Below, in pieces: positions 1 to 5,017 of a stretch of 5,017 nucleotides of DNA (its first letter is position 1; each line of letters starts with the position of its first letter). Origin of the DNA: an uncultured Collinsella sp. (lineage in GTDB: Bacteria; Actinomycetota; Coriobacteriia; Coriobacteriales; Coriobacteriaceae). Location of the stretch: the NCBI GenBank assembly GCA_900551555.1, contig URWC01000133.1, positions 1 to 5,017 on the forward strand. The letters run 5' to 3'. The position numbers and the translations under genes are program-made. A model generated the notes under the pieces. The model saw only the letters and a program-made list of their open reading frames with translations, did not search any database and was not told the origin of the DNA.

Positions 1-297
1 GGGTTGGCGGCGCTCCACGATGCCGGCTTTTCGTGCGCTGCCATGGCGTTGACGGACGATTCCGTTTCGCTGGACGATCCCGCGCTGCAGGAGATTGACC
101 GCCTGGCAATCTTTATGGGTACCGAGGGTGCCGGCTTGGGCGCCAAGACCATCGCGGGCTGCGACCGTGCCGTGCGCATTCCGATGGCGCACGGAGTCGA
201 TTCGCTCAACGTTGCCGCGGCAAGTGCCGTCGCCTTTTGGCAGCTGTGCCCGCATGTGAGCAACGAGTACCACTATCAGCCGGGACTGTATCACTAA
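1..297 (+). CDS. SpoU/TrmH-family RNA 2'-O-methyltransferase, C-terminal part (5'-truncated)
   Basis: This is the last 98 codons of a gene that begins left of the window and ends at TAA 295-297. The frame is open from base 1, and the TTG at 4 is not a believable start. Counting from the first codon of the window, residues 37-47 hold SpoU motif 2 (IFMGTEGAGLG) and residues 59-77 hold motif 3 (IPMAHGVDSLNVAAASAV). In SPOUT methyltransferases these motifs form the C-terminal trefoil knot that binds S-adenosylmethionine and methylates a ribose 2'-OH in tRNA or rRNA. The family is secure, but the substrate cannot be told because the N-terminal substrate-binding part is missing. The tail after motif 3 is short (FWQLC through GLYH) and looks like a natural end. 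The MATE gene starts 122 bases downstream on the same strand, and there is no clear terminator between them. Confidence 0.9.
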   Translation, partial: GLAALHDAGFSCAAMALTDDSVSLDDPALQEIDRLAIFMGTEGAGLGAKTIAGCDRAVRIPMAHGVDSLNVAAASAVAFWQLCPHVSNEYHYQPGLYH

Positions 298-410
298 CGG
301 GCCGCTCTCGGCTTTGCCGCCGGGGATGTTTCTACTGCCTTCGCTCGGTGCTAAGCTGGTAGTGGCTTTGCCATTCAATTGAAGTTTTGTTGACTGACGT
401 ACGCTTGTGG

Positions 411-416
411 GGAGGG
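411..416 (+). promoter_or_regulatory. Ribosome binding site that decides the MATE start
   Basis: GGAGGG lies 3 bases before the GTG at 420. The spacing is somewhat short, but this is the only strong purine-rich site near the start. It favours GTG 420 over the in-frame TTG codons at 387 and 390, which have only a weak GAAG ahead of them. Confidence 0.55.
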
Positions 417-419
417 CGT

Positions 420-1769
420 GTGGCTAGGAAATCTACGGCTATCGATGTAACGCAGGGTGTAATTTGGCAGCAGCTGTTGTCGCTGTGCGTTCCTATCTTC
501 TTTAGTTCGTTTTTTCAGCAGGCATACACGCTTATCGGTACCTATATTGTCGGTCAATTTGGCGGCAAGCTCGCGCTGGGCGGCATTCAGGCAACGATGG
601 TGCTCACGGAGCTTTGCATTGGTTTTTGCGTCGGCGTGGGTGCCGGCTGCGCCGTTATCACCGGCCAGTTTTTTGGTCAACACGATGACGAGCGCCTGAG
701 CCGCTCGGTCCATACGGCTATGACGCTCGCGTTGGTAGGCGGCATTGTCGTGTCTATTCTCGGCATGGTGCTTGTTGAGCCCATGCTCGTTTTGATGAAC
801 ACACCGCACGAGTTGCTTGCCGAGGGCGTCGCCTATGCCCGCTGCTATTTTGCCGCGATGGTTGCGGCGCTGCTGCTCAACATGGGCACGGCGCTGCTGC
901 GCGCCGTGGGCGATACGCGCGGGCCGGCGGTCATAATTGCCTCGGGCTGCCTTGTCAATGTCGTGCTGGATATCATCTTTGTCGCCGTGCTGCATATGGA
1001 GGCTCTGGGCTGCGGTATCGCGGTGGCGCTGACCATCTGTTCTAACGCTACGATGATTGTGATTCGCATGATGCGCGCGCCGGGTGCATGGCGCCTGTCG
1101 CTTTCTAAGCTCGGTATCGACCGCGGAATTTGCAAGAGCATGATCTCGTGCGGTCTGCCGCTGGGTTTTCAATCGGCTGCCTATTCGATCTCGAACGTGC
1201 TGATTCAGGTATCGGTGAATTCGTTTGGCGCCGACGTCACGACTGCTTGGGGTCTTTCCGGCCGCTTGGACGGGATTATCTGGATGGTGACCGAGGCGCT
1301 CGGCGTGTCGATTACAACGTTCTCGGCGCAGAATTTTGGCGCGCGCAATTACGAGCGCATGCGCAAGGGCTACCACACGTCGCTCGTGCTGTCGTTTGTG
1401 CTGATCGGTGGCCTCTCTGCCTTGCTGATGGTGTTCTCGGGGCCGCTGTCCCGCCTGTTTATCGACGATGCCGCGATTTCTGGATACACCACGACGATCA
1501 TTCATTTCATCGCGCCATTCTACGCGATTTTCTCGATTATCGAGAACGCGTCGGGCTCTATCCGCGGTGCCGGCGTGAGCTTGCAGCCGATGTTGCTCAC
1601 CATCTTTGGTACGGTCGTCCTCAGGGTGATCTGGGTGTTTGCGATTATGCCCTTCGATCCGTCGCTCGAGCATCTACTGCTGGTCTACCCCGTAACCTGG
1701 CTCATCACCGCCACGATGTTCACCGTCTACCACCACAGCGGCAACTGGCTAGGCCGCGCCACCGCCTAA
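420..1769 (+). CDS. MATE-family multidrug/cation antiporter
   Basis: An integral membrane exporter of 449 aa that should use an inward Na+ or H+ gradient to expel organic cations or toxic metabolites. Length and layout match the family (about 440-470 aa, 12 membrane helices, two related halves). The first half spans roughly residues 14-220 and opens with IWQQLLSLCVPIFFSSFFQQ. It carries the typical RAVGDTRGP (161-169) and NVVLDIIF (180-187) signatures. The second half starts near 236 with CGLPLGFQSAAYSISN, then VNSFGA (267-271), AQNFGARNYERMRKG (303-317) and GSIRGAG (379-385). The frame is open upstream to TTG 387, which would add 11 residues (LLTDVRLWGGR). I chose GTG 420 because of GGAGGG just ahead of it and because the N-terminus then matches family length. 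The gene converges on the cobalamin adenosyltransferase gene. Substrate cannot be predicted from sequence. Confidence 0.93.
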   Translation: MARKSTAIDVTQGVIWQQLLSLCVPIFFSSFFQQAYTLIGTYIVGQFGGKLALGGIQATMVLTELCIGFCVGVGAGCAVITGQFFGQHDDERLSRSVHTAMTLALVGGIVVSILGMVLVEPMLVLMNTPHELLAEGVAYARCYFAAMVAALLLNMGTALLRAVGDTRGPAVIIASGCLVNVVLDIIFVAVLHMEALGCGIAVALTICSNATMIVIRMMRAPGAWRLSLSKLGIDRGICKSMISCGLPLGFQSAAYSISNVLIQVSVNSFGADVTTAWGLSGRLDGIIWMVTEALGVSITTFSAQNFGARNYERMRKGYHTSLVLSFVLIGGLSALLMVFSGPLSRLFIDDAAISGYTTTIIHFIAPFYAIFSIIENASGSIRGAGVSLQPMLLTIFGTVVLRVIWVFAIMPFDPSLEHLLLVYPVTWLITATMFTVYHHSGNWLGRATA

Positions 1770-1792
1770 TGCATCCGTTGGGTGTCACTGAT

Positions 1793-1861
1793 AAGTTGCG
1801 GTGAAATAGTTCCTGAAAAGCCCTTACGGACAGTCAAACAAGAACTATTCCACCGCAACTT
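1793..1861. repeat. Large inverted repeat (20-nt arms, 29-nt loop) between convergent genes
   Basis: The left arm is 1793-1812 (AAGTTGCGGTGAAATAGTTC) and the right arm is 1842-1861. They are complementary at 19 of 20 positions, with a 29-base spacer. The single mismatch pairs A1804 with C1850 in a + strand RNA. In a minus-strand RNA the same position is a G-U wobble, so the minus transcript folds into an unbroken 20-bp stem. A short T tract (CTTTTT, 1862-1867) follows on the + strand, so the hairpin could end MATE transcription, although the stem is longer and the loop larger than in a usual intrinsic terminator. On the minus strand no U tract follows. Sequence and placement resemble a REP- or MITE-like dispersed palindrome, but no second copy lies in this window. 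The structure is directly visible; its role is inferred. Confidence 0.9.
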
Positions 1862-1898
1862 CTTTTTGATCTGTAGGGGTTGGAGGATAACGAACCAA

Positions 1899-2384
1899 TT
1901 AATATTCGATGCCTTGGCGGGCTAGGAGGCCTTCGTCGAAGTAGTGCTTGATGGGGCGCATTTCGGTGACCAGGTCGGCGAGGTCGGTGAGGGGCAGTAG
2001 GCCGCGGCCGGTGAGTACGAGTTCTGTGGTGGCTGGCTTCATCGCGATCAGTTCCTCGACATCCTCGCGCGTCACAAAGCCTCGGCGCATGGCTTCTCCC
2101 AGTTCGTCCAAGATTAGCACGTCAACCTGCGAAATCTGCTCACGTGCCAGCTCCATGATTTGCGCAGCGCAGGCCTTGGGAGTATTGCGGTCGGCTTGTA
2201 CGATACGCAGGCCCAAACGCGGTGCTGCGTCATGTTCGGCGCAGTGCAGCTTCTTGGCAAACTGCAGCATAAGCACGTTAAGTCCGTAGCCCGTCGCGCG
2301 TAGCGCGAGCCCCAGCGCTGCCGTCGTCTTGCCCTTGCCATCGCCCGTATAGATTTGAACCTTGCCGACTTCCAGTGATGCCAT
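1899..2384 (-). CDS. cobO: Cob(I)yrinic acid a,c-diamide / cob(I)alamin adenosyltransferase, CobO/BtuR type
   Basis: A cytoplasmic enzyme of 161 aa that transfers the 5'-deoxyadenosyl group of ATP to the cobalt of reduced corrinoids, giving adenosylcobalamin. The P-loop is at residues 14-20 (GDGKGKT, preceded by VQIYT). Other family signatures are LILDELGEAM (90-99), LVLTGRG (122-128), ADLVTEM (136-142) and the C-terminal KHYFDEGLLARQGIEY (146-161). ATG 2384 is preceded by AAAGGA 5 bases away on the minus strand (complement of 2390-2395). The protein is short beside the roughly 170-200 aa of common relatives. The missing length is in the middle (about residues 45-80), where the usual tryptophan-containing segment is not recognisable. 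No other cobalamin biosynthesis gene is adjacent, so it may serve salvage of imported corrinoids. Divergent from ftsH. No cobalamin riboswitch fits in the short upstream gap. Confidence 0.92.
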   Translation of the reverse strand: MASLEVGKVQIYTGDGKGKTTAALGLALRATGYGLNVLMLQFAKKLHCAEHDAAPRLGLRIVQADRNTPKACAAQIMELAREQISQVDVLILDELGEAMRRGFVTREDVEELIAMKPATTELVLTGRGLLPLTDLADLVTEMRPIKHYFDEGLLARQGIEY

Positions 2385-2410
2385 CTCTGTCCTTTCGTGC
2401 CCGGCGTCGG

Positions 2411-2437
2411 TTTATCACCGCCCGTGTTGGGTATTCT
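2411..2437 (+). promoter_or_regulatory. Candidate ftsH promoter
   Basis: A possible -10 hexamer TATTCT (2432-2437) matches 4 of 6 consensus bases. A weak -35-like TTTATC (2411-2416) lies 15 bases before it. Initiation near 2444 would give a leader of about 30 bases to ATG 2477. The placement is sensible but the match is weak. Confidence 0.3.
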
Positions 2438-2444
2438 AGATAGC

Positions 2445-2472
2445 ATTATCAACCCCAGTAGATGGAGTTCAA
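2445..2472 (-). promoter_or_regulatory. Candidate cobO promoter, overlapping the ftsH 5' end
   Basis: On the minus strand TTGAAC (complement of 2467-2472) and GATAAT (complement of 2445-2450) are separated by 16 bases. They match the -35 and -10 consensus at 4/6 and 5/6. Initiation near 2438 would give a leader of about 54 bases to cobO. The -35 box lies inside the start region of ftsH. Confidence 0.4.
2464..2467 (+). promoter_or_regulatory. Ribosome binding site favouring ftsH start at 2477
   Basis: GGAG lies 9 bases before ATG 2477. The upstream in-frame ATG at 2462 has no purine-rich site ahead of it (the preceding bases are CAACCCCAGTAG). ATG 2483 has GGAG directly abutting it, which is too close. 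Confidence 0.5.
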
Positions 2473-2476
2473 GCAG

Positions 2477-4369
2477 ATGGAGATGGATGACAACAAACGT
2501 AGACGGAATATGATCCTCTACGTGCTCATCGCCTTCGTCGTCTACCTCGTGCTCTCGACCGTTCTGTTCCCCAACATCGGTCACACGCAGCAGATTACGA
2601 AGACCGATTACTCGACGTTTGTCAAAGCGCTCGATAAGAAGAGTGTCGACAAGGTCGAGTACAACACGGACGATTACTCGATTTATTACACCAAGAAGGG
2701 CGAGGACGAGAACATCGCCTATAAGACGACCGGTGTGCCGAACGATGCGGGTTTTACCGATCGCGTGCTTGAGTCTGGCGCTTCGCTGGAGTCGGTCGTT
2801 CCCGATAAAAACTCGGGTTTGATGACCTACTACCTGCTTACGCTCATCCTTCCCATGGCGATTTTCTTCCTGATCGGCTGGTGGCTCAACCGCCGCATGA
2901 AGAAGGCCATGGGTGATGACGGTCCTTCGATGAACTTTGGCGGCGGTGGCTTTGGCGGCGGTGGACTGGGCAAGTCCGGCGCGCGCGTGATCGCCTCCAA
3001 GGACGTGGGCGTGACCTTTAAGGATGTCGCCGGCCAGGAAGAGGCCAAGGAGTCCCTCAAGGAGGTCGTCGACTTTCTGGAGAAGCCCCAGCGCTACGAG
3101 GAGATTGGTGCCAAGCTGCCGCGCGGTGCTCTCCTTGTTGGCCCTCCGGGTACCGGTAAGACCCTGCTAGCCAAGGCTGTTGCTGGCGAGGCTGGTGTTC
3201 CGTTCTTTAGCATTTCGGGTTCTGAGTTCGTCGAGATGTTCGTCGGCCGTGGCGCCGCCAAGGTGCGCGACCTGTTTAAGCAGGCCAAGGAAAAGGCCCC
3301 GTGCATTGTGTTTATCGACGAGATCGATACCATCGGCAAAAAGCGCGACGGCGGCGGCTTTAGCGGCAACGACGAGCGCGAGCAGACGCTCAATCAGTTG
3401 CTGACCGAGATGGATGGCTTCGATAACCACAAGGGTATCGTTGTCCTTGCCGCAACCAACCGCCCCGACAGTCTCGATCCGGCGCTGCTGCGCCCCGGTC
3501 GTTTTGACCGCCGCATCCCCGTCGAGTTGCCCGATCTGACCGGACGTAAGAACATCCTCGAGCTCCACGCCAAGAGTGTGAAGACCGAGCCGCCGATCGA
3601 TCTGACCGCGATTGCCCGCGCCACGCCCGGTGCCTCGGGCGCCGACCTGGCCAATATCATCAACGAGGGCGCCCTGCGCGCCGTTCGCGAGGGTCGCAAG
3701 CGTGCAACCCAGGATGACTTCGAGGAGTCGGTGGAGGTCGTCATTGCCGGCCAACAGCGTAAGTCCACGGTGCTTTCCGACCATGAGAAGCAGGTCGTTT
3801 CCTACCACGAGATCGGTCATGCCATCGTCGCTGCCCGCCAAAAGGGTTCCGCGCCGGTTACCAAGATCACCATCGTGCCGCGCACGAGCGGTGCTCTTGG
3901 CTATACCATGCAGGTCGAGGAGGACGAGCGCTTCCTGACGACACGCCAGGAGGTCTTGGACAAGCTTGCCGTCTACTGCGGCGGCCGTGCGGCCGAGGAA
4001 CTCATCTTTGGCGAGATGACGACCGGTGCCGCCAACGATATCGAACAGGCCACCAAGCTCGCCCGCAATATGGTGACGCGCTTTGGTATGTCCGACGAGT
4101 TTGGCATGATGGCGCTCGGTACCGTGCAGAACGCGTATCTCAATCAGGACACGTCGCTCACCTGCGCCCCTGGTACGGCCGAGCGTGTGGACGCGATTGT
4201 CGCTAAGCTGATCGAGGATGCGCACGATCGCGCCCTGCAGATCCTCAAGGAGAACAAGTTCAAGCTCCATGAGCTGGCTCGTTATCTGTACAAGAAGGAG
4301 ACCATCACGGGTGAGGAGTTCATGAACCTCCTCACGCGCGAGAATCCGCTGATGCCCAAGCAACAGTAA
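2477..4369 (+). CDS. ftsH: ATP-dependent zinc metalloprotease FtsH
   Basis: A membrane-anchored AAA+ protease that works as a hexamer, pulling damaged or regulated membrane and cytoplasmic proteins into its proteolytic chamber. It has 630 aa from ATG 2477 (635 from ATG 2462). Order: membrane helix about 12-31; extracytoplasmic domain about 35-114; second helix about 115-137; Gly-rich linker about 155-165; AAA+ module with Walker A GPPGTGKT (222-229), pore loop FVG (255-257), Walker B IVFIDE (277-282) and second region of homology ending in RPGRFDRR with arginine fingers R339 and R342; then the M41 peptidase domain. Zinc ligands are H444 and H448 of HEIGH, with catalytic E445, and D521 in ANDIEQAT. 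All catalytic residues are present. Two small departures from the commonest motifs are HEIGH instead of HEAGH and FVGRGA instead of FVGVGA. Divergent from cobO; a strong terminator follows 26 bases after the stop. Confidence 0.97.
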   Translation: MEMDDNKRRRNMILYVLIAFVVYLVLSTVLFPNIGHTQQITKTDYSTFVKALDKKSVDKVEYNTDDYSIYYTKKGEDENIAYKTTGVPNDAGFTDRVLESGASLESVVPDKNSGLMTYYLLTLILPMAIFFLIGWWLNRRMKKAMGDDGPSMNFGGGGFGGGGLGKSGARVIASKDVGVTFKDVAGQEEAKESLKEVVDFLEKPQRYEEIGAKLPRGALLVGPPGTGKTLLAKAVAGEAGVPFFSISGSEFVEMFVGRGAAKVRDLFKQAKEKAPCIVFIDEIDTIGKKRDGGGFSGNDEREQTLNQLLTEMDGFDNHKGIVVLAATNRPDSLDPALLRPGRFDRRIPVELPDLTGRKNILELHAKSVKTEPPIDLTAIARATPGASGADLANIINEGALRAVREGRKRATQDDFEESVEVVIAGQQRKSTVLSDHEKQVVSYHEIGHAIVAARQKGSAPVTKITIVPRTSGALGYTMQVEEDERFLTTRQEVLDKLAVYCGGRAAEELIFGEMTTGAANDIEQATKLARNMVTRFGMSDEFGMMALGTVQNAYLNQDTSLTCAPGTAERVDAIVAKLIEDAHDRALQILKENKFKLHELARYLYKKETITGEEFMNLLTRENPLMPKQQ

Positions 4370-4395
4370 AGCCGCGGTCGAGCCAGCAAACGCCG

Positions 4396-4433
4396 ACGCC
4401 CCATTTGAGCAGCTTTCTCAAATGGGGCGTTTT
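4396..4433 (+). terminator. Intrinsic terminator after ftsH
   Basis: A perfect 14-bp stem: ACGCCCCATTTGAG (4396-4409) pairs with CTCAAATGGGGCGT (4417-4430) around a 7-base loop, followed by TTTT (4430-4433). The GC-rich base of the stem and the T run are textbook for Rho-independent termination on the + strand. It lies directly in front of the DUF523 gene, leaving only 17 bases before that gene's start. Confidence 0.93.
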
Positions 4434-4437
4434 GCTT

Positions 4438-4444
4438 GAGAGGG
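4438..4444 (+). promoter_or_regulatory. Ribosome binding site of the DUF523 gene
   Basis: GAGAGGG ends 6 bases before ATG 4451, good spacing for that start. The in-frame ATG at 4445 abuts the site directly and is therefore unlikely. The site begins 5 bases after the terminator T run. Confidence 0.65.
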
Positions 4445-4450
4445 ATGGAA

Positions 4451-4828
4451 ATGAAGATCGTGGTGAGCGCCTGTTTAATGGGCGAGAGCTGCAAGTATAA
4501 CGGGCTCGACAACTATCATCGAGAGCTGATCGAGGCTTGCGAGCGCACGGGGACCGAGGTCCTCTTGGTGTGCCCTGAGGTCTTTGGCGGCCTGCCCACG
4601 CCGCGCAAGCCGTCCGAGATTGTGAACGGCGAGGTCCGTACCTGCGAGGGCATCTCGGTTTATCGCAAATTTCGCCTGGGTGCCCAACGTGCGCTCGATA
4701 TGTGCGAGCAGGCAGGCGGACCGGAAGAGATAGTCGCGTGCATCCTTCAGGACCGCAGCCCCTCGTGCGGTGCGGGTCACATCTACGACGGCACCTTTAG
4801 CGGTACGCTCACCGCGGGCAACGGTGTT
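4451..4828 (+). CDS. DUF523-family protein, 3' end replaced at a chimeric junction
   Basis: The first 126 codons are a clear DUF523 protein: N-terminal VVSACLMGESCKYNG (4-18), CPEVFGGLPTPRKPSEI (41-57), FRLGAQRALD (74-83) and DRSPSCGAGHIYDGTFSG (101-118). Several conserved cysteines (C8, C41, C106) and the SPSCG motif suggest metal or thiol chemistry, but the biochemical role of the family is not established. The usual family length is about 140-160 aa, so only the C-terminal 20-30 residues are missing. After V126 the frame stays open to the window edge (189 codons), but the added residues (GGLSQQVDGAVQ onward) resemble no DUF523 C-terminus. They are the antisense reading of a transporter gene on the other strand. 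ATG 4451 is chosen from its GAGAGGG site. The gene follows ftsH but is separated from it by a strong terminator. Confidence 0.85.
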
Positions 4829-5017
4829 GGTGGCCTGAGCCAGCAGGTCGATGGCGCCGTACAACTTGTCCTGATCCTCCGGCTTGACGGCCAGCACGGT
4901 CAGGCCCAGCTCCTCCATCTGGGGGATGGAATCCTTCAGCTTGGCGGGCACGATGACAAGGTCGGGGGTCAGCGCGGCGCAGCCCTCAAGATCAAACTCC
5001 TTGGCGGTGCCGATGCT
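4823..5017 (-). pseudogene. ABC transporter substrate-binding protein fragment (iron/heme/cobalamin type), truncated at both ends
   Basis: Reading the minus strand from the window edge gives SIGTAKEFDLEGCAALTPD followed by LVIVPAKLKDSIPQMEELG and LTVLAVKPEDQDKLYGAIDL, then LAQATNT. This is the pattern of the N-terminal lobe of periplasmic-binding-protein-2 (TroA/BtuF-like) lipoproteins that capture siderophores, heme or cobalamin: PDLV, a variable helix, LG-x-x-V, then a helix ending near a G/A-T-N/G motif. The 5' part of the gene, with signal peptide and lipobox, lies beyond the window. The C-terminal lobe is missing, because past about 4823 the frame (open to 4475) is only antisense to DUF523. 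It is marked broken because its expected continuation is absent here. This may be an assembly artefact rather than real gene decay. The ligand cannot be decided from about 65 residues. Confidence 0.65.

Noticed and set aside
309..319. Small hairpin CGGC-TTT-GCCG after the methyltransferase gene
   Set aside because: The stem is only 4 bp with no T run following, so it cannot be called a terminator.
329..357. Possible MATE promoter (TTTCTA, then TGCTAAGCT with an extended -10 look)
   Set aside because: The -35 matches only 3 of 6 bases and the -10 is poor. It is not strong enough to annotate, although a promoter somewhere in 298-419 is likely.
325..381. 18-codon frame (MFLLPSLGAKLVVALPFN) upstream of the MATE gene
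   Set aside because: No ribosome binding site and no leader-peptide features; such a short frame is expected by chance.
375..1673. 432-codon minus-strand reading frame opposite the MATE gene
   Set aside because: It lies wholly antisense to a clear transporter gene, and its translation is rich in Arg, His and Gln with no recognisable domain. It is a GC-driven shadow.
2385..2461. Cobalamin riboswitch upstream of cobO
   Set aside because: The leader is about 54 bases, far shorter than the roughly 200-base aptamer, and no B12-box-like sequence is seen.
3167..4363. 398-codon minus-strand reading frame opposite ftsH
   Set aside because: It is antisense to the highly conserved AAA+ and peptidase domains, and its composition and length follow from codon bias on the coding strand.
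4475..4822. Continuation of the minus-strand substrate-binding-protein frame across DUF523
   Set aside because: Beyond the junction the residues are antisense to clear DUF523 coding sequence and show no C-terminal lobe motifs of a binding protein.

Overview
The window looks like a short stretch, perhaps a whole short contig, from a GC-rich bacterium. Both ends fall inside genes. Protein sequence and codon style suggest an anaerobic gut actinobacterium of the Coriobacteriia, Collinsella-like. This is inferred from general resemblance and no search was run.

Layout: (1) 1-297 (+) is the C-terminal end of a SpoU/TrmH-family RNA 2'-O-methyltransferase. (2) 420-1769 (+) is a complete MATE-family multidrug/cation antiporter. 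(3) 1770-1898 separates two convergent genes and holds a large inverted repeat with 20-nt arms (1793-1861), followed on the + strand by a short T tract. (4) 1899-2384 (-) is a compact cobalamin adenosyltransferase (CobO/BtuR type). (5) 2385-2476 is a divergent promoter region. (6) 2477-4369 (+) is a complete FtsH membrane AAA+ zinc protease. (7) 4396-4433 is a very strong intrinsic terminator. (8) 4451 to about 4828 (+) is a DUF523-family gene that begins only 17 nt after the terminator. (9) From about 4823 to the end, the minus strand encodes a piece of an ABC-transporter substrate-binding protein of the iron/heme/cobalamin (TroA/BtuF-like) type.

The genes do not form one pathway. They are housekeeping and envelope functions: RNA modification, efflux, cofactor activation and membrane proteolysis. 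The most unusual point is the right end. DUF523 homology on the + strand switches abruptly, within about 10-20 bases, to substrate-binding-protein homology on the opposite strand. Both genes are truncated there. This is either a real inversion/recombination breakpoint or, more likely, a chimeric assembly join near a contig end. The second item of interest is the inverted repeat at 1793-1861, which may be one copy of a dispersed palindromic element. I see no phage, CRISPR, toxin-antitoxin or other defence system here.
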